DNA from: an uncultured Oscillospiraceae bacterium
GTDB lineage: Bacteria > Bacillota > Clostridia > Oscillospirales > Ruminococcaceae
Assembly (NCBI GenBank): GCA_902489475.1
Contig: CABUAH010000003.1
Coordinates: 1-50,435 of the forward strand
Direction: 5' to 3'
Length of the DNA: 50,435 nt
In this document: piece by piece, positions 42,947 through 50,435 of the stretch
How positions within the stretch are numbered: position 1 is the stretch's first letter
Layout: each line of letters starts with the position of its first letter
The notes under the pieces: model-generated
Told to the model about the DNA's origin: nothing
Database searches by the model: none
The model's input: the letters and a program-made list of their open reading frames with translations, nothing else
Program-made: the position numbers and the translations under genes

Positions 42947-43680
42947 CTTACCTTCTCCTTGATTTTTTCAAATTGTTTTAAAACATTCACCGCTTTTAAA
43001 ACTTCATCCTTGCCTGTCATTCTCACATCTTTCAGAGAGTAATCAAGCCCAAGCTTTTCCCACTTCGGAACACCCATTGTATGGTACGGTATAAGCTCGA
43101 TTCTCTCAATATTGTCAAATCCGCACAGGAACTCACCAAGTCTTAAAAGCTTATTCTCATCAAGTGTATATCCTTCAAGGATAACTTGTCTTATCCAAAC
43201 AGGCTTTGATATATCCCTTGTAAACAAGAGCGTTTTTACAGCATTTTTTATACCCATTCCCGTAAGTTTCTCGGCACCGGAATCATCTATATCCTTTATA
43301 TCAAGAATAACAAGATCGCAAAGCTCTATTGCAGCTTTTGACTTGTTTATGTCTATTGCTCCCGAGGTGTCTATTGCACTTGAGATGGAGTGCTCTTTCA
43401 AAAGACTTATAAGCTCACATACGAATTCAGCCTGCAAAAGCGGTTCTCCGCCGGAAAGAGTGACTCCACCGTTTTTTATAAAACTTTTGTATTCTAAAAT
43501 CTTGCTCAAAACCTCTTTTGCCGTCATTTTATATTTTGCATCCTTCATATTCCAGCTGTCGGGATTGTGACAGTAAAGACACCTAAGCGGACAGCCCTGC
43601 ATAAAAACTATAAACCGCAGATTAGGACCGTCCACAGCACCAAAGCTTTCAAAGGAATGAATATATCCTATTTTCCCCAT
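42943..43680 (-). CDS. pflA: Pyruvate formate-lyase activating enzyme
   Basis: A 245-residue radical-SAM enzyme that abstracts hydrogen from the glycine of PflB. The cluster motif is C30-x3-C34-x2-C37 (GCPLRCLYCHNPDSW). The SAM-binding GGE motif lies in GVTLSGGEPLLQAEF, and the downstream stretch VWIRQVILEGYT...DNIERIELIPYHTMGVPKWEKLG is typical of PflA. The start overlaps the pflB stop by one base. Length and order pflB-pflA are standard for anaerobic Firmicutes. Confidence 0.95.
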   Translation of the reverse strand: MGKIGYIHSFESFGAVDGPNLRFIVFMQGCPLRCLYCHNPDSWNMKDAKYKMTAKEVLSKILEYKSFIKNGGVTLSGGEPLLQAEFVCELISLLKEHSISSAIDTSGAIDINKSKAAIELCDLVILDIKDIDDSGAEKLTGMGIKNAVKTLLFTRDISKPVWIRQVILEGYTLDENKLLRLGEFLCGFDNIERIELIPYHTMGVPKWEKLGLDYSLKDVRMTGKDEVLKAVNVLKQFEKIKEKVR

Positions 43681-45887
43681 CAGAGCTTCTCGTGGAAAGT
43701 ACGGTTTATAACTTCAAGCTGATATTCTCTCGGGAGCTTTATAAAGTTTACCGCATATCCCGACACACGAATTGTAAGTTGGGGATATTTCTCAGGATTT
43801 TCCATAGCATCTATTAATGTTTCACGATTCAAGACATTTACATTTATATGCTGTCCCGTTTCCTTTGAATATCCGTCTAAAAGAGATACAAGATTTTCCT
43901 GACGCTCCTCTAAGCTTTTTCCGAGTGAATCGGGAATAATTGAAAATGTATAAGATATTCCGTCCTCTGAAAACTCAAACGGAAGCTTTGACACTGATAA
44001 AAGAGATGCTACACTTCCCTCTTTATCCCTGCCATGCATTGGGTTTGCTCCCGGAGCAAATGCTTCTCCTTTTTTTCTTCCATCAGGTGTCGTACCTGTC
44101 TTTTTGCCGTATACGACATTCGACGTTATTGTCAAAATACTTAGTGTCGGCTTTGCGTTTCTGTAAGTCTTAAGGCGTTTCAGCTTTTTCATAAAGTCGG
44201 TAACCACTCTTACAGCAAGCTCGTCCGCTTTATCGTCGTTGTTTCCGAACTTAGGATAGTCCCCCTTAACTTCAAAATCAACTGCGATACCATTCTCGTT
44301 TCTGACAGGAGTTACCTGTGCATACTTTATAGCTGAAAGTGAATCGGCAACCACCGACAATCCTGCTATTCCGCAAGCCATAGTCCTGACAAGATCCTCT
44401 GTGTGAAGAGCCATTTGAACTCGTTCATATGCGTATTTGTCATGCATATAGTGAATTATATTAAGTGCGTCTATATACACCTTTGCAAGCCAGTCTAAAA
44501 CCATATCATACCTTGCATACACTTCGGAAAAATCAAGCACTCCGTCTGAAACCGCAGGTATTACCGGTGCAACCTGTTCTCCGGAAATCTCATCCTTTCC
44601 GCCGTTGATAGCATACAAAAGAGCTTTGGCAAGATTTGCTCTTGCTCCAAAGAACTGCATTTGTTTGCCTATTCTCATAGCTGAAACACAGCAGGCAATC
44701 GCATAGTCGTCGGTGAAAAGCGGACGCATAATATCATCGTTTTCATATTGAATAGAAGATGTTTCGATAGATATTTTTGCAGCATATTTTTTGAAGTTCT
44801 CAGGAAGCGACTCACTCCACAAAACAGTGAGATTCGGCTCAGGAGCAGGACCTAGGTTTTTAAGTGTGTGAAGAAAGCGAAAGCTCATCTTTGTCACCAT
44901 GCTTCGCCCGTCAACACACATTCCTCCTATAGATTCCGTTACCCATGTCGGATCGCCTGAGAAAAGCTCGTCATACGCAGGTGTTCGCAAAAATCTCACC
45001 ATGCGAAGCTTCATGATAAAGTGATCTACTATTTCCTGAACCCCGCTTTCGGTTAACCTTCCGACTTCTAAATCCTTCTCGGCATAAATATCCAAAAATG
45101 TCGATACCCGTCCTAAACTCATTGCTGCTCCGTTTTGCTCCTTGACAGCTGCAAGATATGCAAAATAGAGCCATTGAACCGCCTCTTTAAAGCCCTGTGC
45201 AGGACCGCTTATATCAAAGCCGTAGCTTTCAGCCATTTCCTTAAGCTCCATAAGAGCTTTAATCTGTTCTGAAAGCTCCTCGATATGTTTTATATTATCC
45301 TCACTCATCTGAGCCTTTTGTGCTTCATATTTTTCTTCGTTTTTGTATTCAATAATTCTGTCAACTCCGAAAAGCGGTACCATTCTGTAATCGCCTATTA
45401 TTCTTCCTCTGCCGTATGCGTCGGGAAGTCCTGTAATGATGCCCGAATGTCTTGCCTTTTTTATTTCATTTGTATATACGTCAAAAACTCCGTCGTTGTG
45501 AGTTTTTCTGTATTTAAAAATCTCACTTATTCTTTCAGGAAGCTTTCTATTATACGCTTTCAAAGAAGTGTGAACCATTCTTATTCCTCCAAACGGCATA
45601 ATAGAACGCTTAAGCGGCTTGTCTGTTTGAAGTCCTATAATTTCCTCAAGCTCTTTATCTATGAACCCCGGAGCATGAGAAGTTATCGACGAAACTGTGT
45701 TTTCATCAATATCCAAAACTCCTCCGGCTTCCCTTTCCTTTTTCATAAGCTCCAAAACCTTTTCCCAAAGCTTTTTTGTCTTTTCGGTTGGAGGTTCTAA
45801 AAAGCTATCGTCGCCTTTATATTCTGTATAATGCTTAACTATAAAATCACGAACATCCAGCGTTTCCATCCAAGATGTGTTACTCAC
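43680..45887 (-). CDS. pflB: Pyruvate formate-lyase (formate C-acetyltransferase)
   Basis: A glycyl-radical enzyme of about 735 residues converting pyruvate and CoA to acetyl-CoA and formate, central to anaerobic fermentation and formate supply for purine and folate C1 units. The active-site cysteine pair is in AIACCVSAMRIG and the radical glycine in TIRVSGYAVNF near the C-terminus. Substrate-binding phrases such as PDAYGRGRIIGDYR and VWSESLPENF-type VLWSESL are present. I chose GTG 45887, eight bases after AGGAG; a GTG at 45896 overlaps the ribosome site, and METLDVRDF offers an ATG a little later. It is absent in oxygen-tolerant relatives, so strict anaerobiosis is likely. Confidence 0.95.
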   Translation of the reverse strand: MSNTSWMETLDVRDFIVKHYTEYKGDDSFLEPPTEKTKKLWEKVLELMKKEREAGGVLDIDENTVSSITSHAPGFIDKELEEIIGLQTDKPLKRSIMPFGGIRMVHTSLKAYNRKLPERISEIFKYRKTHNDGVFDVYTNEIKKARHSGIITGLPDAYGRGRIIGDYRMVPLFGVDRIIEYKNEEKYEAQKAQMSEDNIKHIEELSEQIKALMELKEMAESYGFDISGPAQGFKEAVQWLYFAYLAAVKEQNGAAMSLGRVSTFLDIYAEKDLEVGRLTESGVQEIVDHFIMKLRMVRFLRTPAYDELFSGDPTWVTESIGGMCVDGRSMVTKMSFRFLHTLKNLGPAPEPNLTVLWSESLPENFKKYAAKISIETSSIQYENDDIMRPLFTDDYAIACCVSAMRIGKQMQFFGARANLAKALLYAINGGKDEISGEQVAPVIPAVSDGVLDFSEVYARYDMVLDWLAKVYIDALNIIHYMHDKYAYERVQMALHTEDLVRTMACGIAGLSVVADSLSAIKYAQVTPVRNENGIAVDFEVKGDYPKFGNNDDKADELAVRVVTDFMKKLKRLKTYRNAKPTLSILTITSNVVYGKKTGTTPDGRKKGEAFAPGANPMHGRDKEGSVASLLSVSKLPFEFSEDGISYTFSIIPDSLGKSLEERQENLVSLLDGYSKETGQHINVNVLNRETLIDAMENPEKYPQLTIRVSGYAVNFIKLPREYQLEVINRTFHEKL

Positions 45888-46065
45888 AAAAATCACTCCT
45901 TTCCTTACTAAATAACATTTCCTAATATCAAATATTTATACCACTCGCTTTACCTGTGAATCATAAAACAACAACGTACAAGCAGACATTTTTCTCCGAT
46001 TACAGCCGTAACTATGTTAGAACGCTTATGTTTAATAAAATTTTATGTCAAATTAAACAAAATTC

Positions 46066-46094
46066 TTGAAATAAGCGGCGATTTATGATATACT
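46066..46094 (+). promoter_or_regulatory. Promoter of the iorA operon
   Basis: TTGAAA (46066-46071), 17 bases, TATACT (46089-46094). The 75-base leader that follows can form competing stems (TGCGG/CCGCA at 46116-46138 followed by TTTT, or GCAAAA/TTTTGC), which could be a weak attenuator. The 280-base gap back to pflB holds nothing else clear. Confidence 0.65.
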
Positions 46095-46176
46095 ATTCTT
46101 CAACGACTGCAATATTGCGGCAAAATCAATCAAACCGCAGTTTTGCTGTTAATTATTCAAGGGAGATATTTTTATT

Positions 46177-47901
46177 ATGAAAGAACTGATGCTTGGAAAC
46201 AAAGCGTTTGCAAGAGGACTTTATGAAGCCGGTTGTAAGGTTGTTTCATCCTATCCGGGGACACCGTCTACGGAAATAACCGAAGAAGCAGCAAAATATG
46301 ATGAAATCTACGCTGAATGGGCGCCTAACGAAAAGGTTGCAATGGAGGTTGCTCTAGGTGCGTCTATTGCAGGTGCGAGAAGCTTTTGCGGAATGAAACA
46401 CGTTGGACTTAATGTTGCCGCAGATCCTTTATACACTGCTTCTTACACAGGAGTCAACGGAGGAATGGTAATCGCAGTTGCGGACGATCCGGGAATGCAC
46501 TCTTCTCAAAACGAACAGGATTCACGCCACCACGCAATAGCTTCAAAGGTATTAATGCTTGAGCCGTCCGACAGCTTAGAGTGCAAGGAATTTACGAAAA
46601 AAGCGTTTGAGCTTTCAGAAGAATTTGATACACCGGTTATTATGCGGCTTTCAACCCGTGTTTCTCACTCGCAGTCGTCTGTTGAGCTATGTGACAGAGA
46701 GGAAATGCCGCTAAAGCCATATGTAAAGGATCCGTCAAAATATGTAATGATGCCGGGCTTTGCAAGAGGCCGCCATGTGGTTGTTGAAGAGAGAACGAAA
46801 AAGCTTGTGGAATATGCAGAAAGCTCGCCTCTTAACAGCGTTGAGTACAACAACTCAGAGATAGGCGTTATCACAAGCGGAGTTTCTTATACATATGCAA
46901 AGGAAGCTTTAGGCAGCAAGGTTGGATTTTTAAAACTCGGAATAGTTAATCCTCTTCCCGTAAAGCTTATAAAAGACTTTTGTTCAAAGCACAAAAAGGT
47001 TTACGTTATAGAAGAGCTTGACGGAATAATTGAAAACCACTGTAAGGCGCTCGGTCTTGATGTTTCAGGCAAAGAGATTTTCGGATACTTAGGTGAGCTT
47101 TCACAAAGCATTATAAAAGAGAAGCTTTTAGGCGAAAAGGCTGAGAGCTGTTCGCTTGACGATAACATTCCTGTAAGGCCTCCTGTTATGTGTGCAGGTT
47201 GTCCGCACAGAGGACTTTTCTACAGCCTTAAAAAGCTTGGTCTTACCGTTTCGGGAGATATAGGCTGTTACACATTAGGCGCTACTGCTCCTTTGCAGGC
47301 TATGGATTCAACTATCTGTATGGGAGCGTCAATTTCTGCGCTTCACGGCTTTAATAAGGCGTTAGATGGAGCTAACAAAAAGAGCGTTGCGGTAATAGGT
47401 GATTCTACATTTATGCACAGCGGAATGACAGGACTTGTGAACATCGCTTACAATGCTTCAAATTCGCTTGTAATAATACTTGACAACTCGATCACCGGAA
47501 TGACAGGTCACCAGCAAAATCCTACAACAGGAAAAAATCTTAAAGGCGATCCTGCCGCAGCGGTAAATCTTGAAGAGCTTTGCAAGGCGATAGGAATCAA
47601 AAATGTTACGGTAATAGACCCGTATAAAATGAGTGAATGTGAAAGGGTAATTAAAGAAAAGGTAGAGCTTGACGAACCGTGCGTTATTATTTCACGCCGC
47701 CCTTGTGCTCTCTTAAAATACGTTAAACACAACCCTCCTCTTAAGGTGAACACTGATAAATGCGTAGGCTGTAAGCAGTGCCTTAAGATCGGATGTCCTG
47801 CGATTTCAATTCACAACGGAAAATGTGTAATTGATCACACTCAGTGCGTAGGCTGCGGAATATGCAAGGAAATGTGCAAGCTGGACGCTATCGGAGAATA
47901 G
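46177..47901 (+). CDS. iorA: Indolepyruvate:ferredoxin oxidoreductase, alpha subunit
   Basis: A 574-residue thiamine-diphosphate enzyme subunit that oxidatively decarboxylates aryl pyruvates (from Trp, Phe, Tyr) to aryl-acetyl-CoA, reducing ferredoxin. The N-terminal pyrimidine-binding domain starts MLGNKAFARGLYEAGCKVVSSYPGTPSTE. The TPP motif is GDSTFMHSGMTGLVNIAYN after GDIGCYTLGA. The C-terminal ferredoxin domain has CVGCKQCLKIGCP and CVGCGICKEMC, two 4Fe-4S sites. Length and domain order are typical. It begins an operon with a NUDIX gene, iorB and paaK. AAGGGAG precedes the ATG. Confidence 0.95.
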   Translation: MKELMLGNKAFARGLYEAGCKVVSSYPGTPSTEITEEAAKYDEIYAEWAPNEKVAMEVALGASIAGARSFCGMKHVGLNVAADPLYTASYTGVNGGMVIAVADDPGMHSSQNEQDSRHHAIASKVLMLEPSDSLECKEFTKKAFELSEEFDTPVIMRLSTRVSHSQSSVELCDREEMPLKPYVKDPSKYVMMPGFARGRHVVVEERTKKLVEYAESSPLNSVEYNNSEIGVITSGVSYTYAKEALGSKVGFLKLGIVNPLPVKLIKDFCSKHKKVYVIEELDGIIENHCKALGLDVSGKEIFGYLGELSQSIIKEKLLGEKAESCSLDDNIPVRPPVMCAGCPHRGLFYSLKKLGLTVSGDIGCYTLGATAPLQAMDSTICMGASISALHGFNKALDGANKKSVAVIGDSTFMHSGMTGLVNIAYNASNSLVIILDNSITGMTGHQQNPTTGKNLKGDPAAAVNLEELCKAIGIKNVTVIDPYKMSECERVIKEKVELDEPCVIISRRPCALLKYVKHNPPLKVNTDKCVGCKQCLKIGCPAISIHNGKCVIDHTQCVGCGICKEMCKLDAIGE

Positions 47902-47904
47902 GCA

Positions 47905-48423
47905 TTGGAATACATAGATGTATATGACATTCATAAAAATAGAATCCGCATTGTACCCCGTGGAAGTAAGCTCAATGAAGGTGAATTCATATTAGTCGTT
48001 CATGTCTGCGTTTTTAACTCACGAAACCAAATGCTTATACAAAAAAGAGTTTTATCTAAAAATAGTTTTCCCGGAAAGTGGGATATTTCTGTCGGAGGAA
48101 CTGTTCAAACAGGTGAAACAAGCAGTGTTGCTGCTTGCCGTGAGCTAAAGGAAGAAATAGGGATAGATTTTGACTTCGAAAATCATAGACCTTTTATAAC
48201 TTCAAGCTTCACGGGCGGCTTTGACGATTTTTATTTAATTGAATGTGATAAAGAAACAACCTCGTTCAAGCTTCAGGCTGAAGAAGTTGAAAAAGTTATG
48301 TGGGCTGATAAAAAAACCGTTCTGTCGATGATTGACAGCGGAGAATTCATCTCCTACCACAAAGGCTTTATCGAAATGTTGTTTGACATGAGAAACGATT
48401 ATGGAACTATTATTGGATACTGA
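47905..48423 (+). CDS. NUDIX hydrolase
   Basis: A 172-residue pyrophosphohydrolase with a complete NUDIX box GGTVQTGETSSVAACRELKEEIGI. The N-terminal phrase VYDIHKNRIRIVPRGSKLNEGEF and VVHVCVFNSRNQMLIQKR resemble the YfcD/isopentenyl-diphosphate-isomerase-like subgroup. The substrate (CoA derivative, nucleotide or prenyl diphosphate) cannot be told. It starts at TTG 47905, three bases after the iorA stop with GGAGAA in the iorA end, and sits between iorA and iorB, so all three should be on one message. Its insertion between two subunit genes is unusual. Confidence 0.85.
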   Translation: MEYIDVYDIHKNRIRIVPRGSKLNEGEFILVVHVCVFNSRNQMLIQKRVLSKNSFPGKWDISVGGTVQTGETSSVAACRELKEEIGIDFDFENHRPFITSSFTGGFDDFYLIECDKETTSFKLQAEEVEKVMWADKKTVLSMIDSGEFISYHKGFIEMLFDMRNDYGTIIGY

Positions 48424-48444
48424 TTAAGGAAAGGAATATTTGTT

Positions 48445-49020
48445 ATGGAAACAAAATCAATTATGATAGTCGGCGTAGGAGGACAGGGTTCCCTTTTGGC
48501 GTCACGTCTTTTGGGAAACGTGCTTTTATCACAAGGCTTTGACGTTAAAGTCTCCGAGGTTCACGGAATGAGTCAGAGAGGCGGTTCGGTAGTTACATAT
48601 GTAAAATACGGCGAAAAGGTTTACTCTCCTGTGATTGAAAAAGGCGAAGCAGATGTCATTATCAGCTTTGAGGAGCTTGAAGCGGCAAGATACCTGCCGT
48701 ATCTAAAAAAAGGCGGGCATATCATCACCTCCACGCAAAAAATTGATCCTATGCCGGTAATTACAGGTGCTGCCGAGTACCCTGCTGACATTGTTAAGAA
48801 GATAGCAGAAAAAGGGGTTAAAGTAACCGCTGTTGACGCTTTATCACTCGCCGAACAGGCAGGAAATTCAAAAGCGTCTAACGTAGTTCTAATGGGTGTT
48901 GCTTCAAAATCAACAGACTTTGATGTAAGCGTTTGGCAGAATGCAATTTCCGCCTGCGTTCCGCCTAAATTTTTAGAGCTTAATAAAAAAGCATTTGCAC
49001 TCGGAAGAGAGGCAGTATAA
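48445..49020 (+). CDS. iorB: Indolepyruvate:ferredoxin oxidoreductase, beta subunit
   Basis: A 191-residue gamma-type subunit of 2-oxoacid:ferredoxin oxidoreductases that pairs with IorA. It opens SIMIVGVGGQGSLLASRLLG and has VSEVHGMSQRGGSVVTYVKYG, both hallmark IorB segments for CoA and subunit contact; it has no iron-sulfur cysteines, as expected. ATG 48445 follows AAGGAAAGGA. The gene precedes paaK by 46 bases, and iorA lies upstream with one NUDIX gene between. Confidence 0.95.
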   Translation: METKSIMIVGVGGQGSLLASRLLGNVLLSQGFDVKVSEVHGMSQRGGSVVTYVKYGEKVYSPVIEKGEADVIISFEELEAARYLPYLKKGGHIITSTQKIDPMPVITGAAEYPADIVKKIAEKGVKVTAVDALSLAEQAGNSKASNVVLMGVASKSTDFDVSVWQNAISACVPPKFLELNKKAFALGREAV

Positions 49021-49066
49021 AGAATTCGGCGCACATATCACATTAATAATACAGGAGTTGAAACCG

Positions 49067-50383
49067 ATGAAAAATGAAAAAAACTATCGTGACGAAAAAA
49101 TTGAATGTATGTCACTTGACAAAATGAAAAAGCTTCAGTCAAAACGGCTCGTAGCACAGGTCAAGCATGTATGGGAAAATGTTCCCTATTACCGCAAAAA
49201 AATGGTAGAGAAGGGCGTTACTCCCGATGATATAAAAGGAATTGAAGATTTGCATAAGCTTCCGTTTCTTACAAAGGCAGATCTGCGTGATGCTTATCCT
49301 TACGGACTTCTTGCAAAACCGCTTTCAGACTGTGTAAGAATTCAGTCTACAAGCGGAACCACTGGAAAGAGAGTTGTTGCATTTTACACACAGCACGACC
49401 TTGATATTTGGGAGGAATGCTGTGCAAGAGCGATAGTTGCCGCAGGAGGTACAAACAAAGACGTTTGTCAGGTTTGCTACGGATACGGTCTTTTCACAGG
49501 AGGTCCGGGACTTAACGGCGGTTCTCACAAGGTTGGATGTCTTACACTTCCGATGTCATCGGGAAACACTGAGCGTCAAATTCAGTTTATGAGAGATTTA
49601 GACTCGACAATACTCTGCTGTACTCCGTCATATGCCGCATATATCGGAGAAACACTTCATGATATGGGATACACAACCGACGATATTAAGCTTAAAGCAG
49701 GAATTTTCGGAGCTGAGCCTTGGACGGAAGAAATGAGAAGAGAAATAGAAAAATCTCTTGGCATTAAAGCGTATGACATTTACGGACTTACAGAAACAAG
49801 CGGCCCTGGAGTTGCTTTTGAATGTGAAGAGCAAACCGGTATGCACATTTGCGAGGATCACTTTATACCGGAAATTATTGATCCGGAAACAGGCGAGGTT
49901 TTGCCTGACGGTGAAAAAGGAGAGCTGGTTTTCACAAGCATTACCAAAGAAGCATTCCCGCTTCTCAGATACAGAACCCGTGATATTTGCATACTTTCAA
50001 GAAAAAAATGCTCATGCGGAAGAACTCTTATAAAAATGACAAAGCCTATGGGCAGAAGCGATGATATGCTTATTATCAAAGGCGTAAACGTATTCCCTTC
50101 TCAGATAGAATCTGTTTTACTAAAAATGGGAAATGCAACCCCTAACTATCAGATAATCGTTGACAGAATAAATAACGCAGATACGTTTGAAATTAAAGTT
50201 GAGCTTTCAGACAGTATGTTCACAGACGGAATAGACACAGTTGATAAGCTCGAGAAAAAGCTTTCCGTAGATATTCACAACATTTTAGGAATAAAAGCAA
50301 AGATAAGCCTTGTTGCTCCGAAGAGCATTCCTCGTTCCGAAGGAAAGGCTGTAAGAGTAATTGACAAGAGAAAGCTTGTTTAA
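49067..50383 (+). CDS. paaK: Phenylacetate-CoA ligase (aryl-acetate type)
   Basis: A 438-residue AMP-forming ligase. Motifs: the P-loop-like IQSTSGTTGKRVVAFYT, YGYGLFTGGPGLNGG, the A5 motif YDIYGLTETSGPGVAFEC, the hinge RYRTRDIC and GRSDDMLIIKGVNVFPSQIE, and the catalytic Lys region near the end (SEGKAVRVIDKRKL). It normally makes phenylacetyl-CoA from phenylacetate, ATP and CoA. Beside iorAB it more likely runs toward ATP formation, turning aryl-acetyl-CoA into free aryl acetate (indole- or phenylacetate); that direction is inference. ATG 49067 follows AGGAGTTG; the longer frame to 48995 overlaps iorB and is rejected. No terminator is seen in the remaining 50 bases. Confidence 0.92.
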   Translation: MKNEKNYRDEKIECMSLDKMKKLQSKRLVAQVKHVWENVPYYRKKMVEKGVTPDDIKGIEDLHKLPFLTKADLRDAYPYGLLAKPLSDCVRIQSTSGTTGKRVVAFYTQHDLDIWEECCARAIVAAGGTNKDVCQVCYGYGLFTGGPGLNGGSHKVGCLTLPMSSGNTERQIQFMRDLDSTILCCTPSYAAYIGETLHDMGYTTDDIKLKAGIFGAEPWTEEMRREIEKSLGIKAYDIYGLTETSGPGVAFECEEQTGMHICEDHFIPEIIDPETGEVLPDGEKGELVFTSITKEAFPLLRYRTRDICILSRKKCSCGRTLIKMTKPMGRSDDMLIIKGVNVFPSQIESVLLKMGNATPNYQIIVDRINNADTFEIKVELSDSMFTDGIDTVDKLEKKLSVDIHNILGIKAKISLVAPKSIPRSEGKAVRVIDKRKLV

Positions 50384-50435
50384 CTTAAAACTGAAAAGCG
50401 GCGCATTTCAGGAAAAAAGAGCGCAAAGGCATCGC

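Noticed and set aside
45285..45800. 171-codon plus-strand frame within pflB
   Set aside because: Antisense to pflB, composed of Phe/Ser/Tyr/Cys-rich shadow sequence, with no ribosome site.
46095..46170. T-box or riboswitch upstream of iorA
   Set aside because: The leader is only about 75 bases and shows short competing stems without any known conserved motif; at most a weak attenuator.
48995..49066. Longer phenylacetate-CoA ligase start overlapping iorB
   Set aside because: The extension overlaps iorB by 26 bases and is not family-like; ATG 49067 has AGGAGTTG at good spacing.

Overview
The window reads as chromosomal DNA of a low-GC, spore-forming, anaerobic Clostridia member, most likely a gut Oscillospiraceae/Ruminococcaceae-type organism. 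The pointers are CotF-type spore-coat genes, oxygen-sensitive enzymes (pyruvate formate-lyase, indolepyruvate:ferredoxin oxidoreductase), strong AGGAGG-type ribosome binding sites, ATP-driven FtsX transporters and SipW-type signal peptidases. No rRNA, tRNA, phage or CRISPR array was seen. The only mobile DNA is a 36-codon remnant of an IS200/IS605 transposase.

Layout. 1-3.4 kb: a structured intergenic repeat region, an MFS transporter, a small DUF6774-like gene, and a MATE exporter whose leader looks like a guanidine-IV (mepA) riboswitch with an overlapping terminator. 3.6-16.3 kb, all minus strand: a cell-surface island. Its regulators lie upstream: a GHKL histidine kinase fused to an RsiV-like (DUF4163/DUF3298) extracellular domain, and a LytTR response regulator. 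Downstream follow two SipW-type signal peptidases, several TasA/camelysin-like exported proteins, a PPNTG-anchored protein, and a 1634-residue InlB/MucBP-type surface protein. 16.4-17.3 kb: IS remnant and two small spore-coat genes.

17.4-23.1 kb, plus strand: comEC, holA, an RNase M5-like toprim gene, pyrB carrying a PyrI-like zinc tail, and an amidase. 23.2-28.5 kb: an OmpR-type regulator, an intramembrane-sensing kinase and an ABC/FtsX exporter, a Bce-like resistance module. 28.6-31.2 kb: LysR regulator, iron-sulfur flavoprotein, DUF4405 membrane protein. 31.4-34.3 kb: a single-chain ABC-FtsX transporter whose promoter carries the same TGA-type direct repeats as the first ABC operon.

34.3-42.7 kb, minus strand: a purine operon (purE, a PurF paralogue without the catalytic cysteine, purF, purM, purN, archaeal-type purO, stand-alone AICAR transformylase) ending in a lipoprotein gene. 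It is preceded by a promoter, a 32-codon leader ORF and a terminator, an attenuator-like arrangement. 42.7-45.9 kb: pflB, pflA and a small gene. 46.0-50.4 kb, plus strand: iorA, a NUDIX gene, iorB and a phenylacetate-CoA ligase, which together convert aromatic 2-oxo acids to aryl-acetyl-CoA and aryl acetates.

The most novel-looking item is the kinase/anti-sigma-domain fusion next to the SipW/TasA surface island. Next come the purE leader ORF/attenuator and the shared response-regulator boxes of the two ABC transporters. All functional statements rest on reading motifs by eye; no database search was run.
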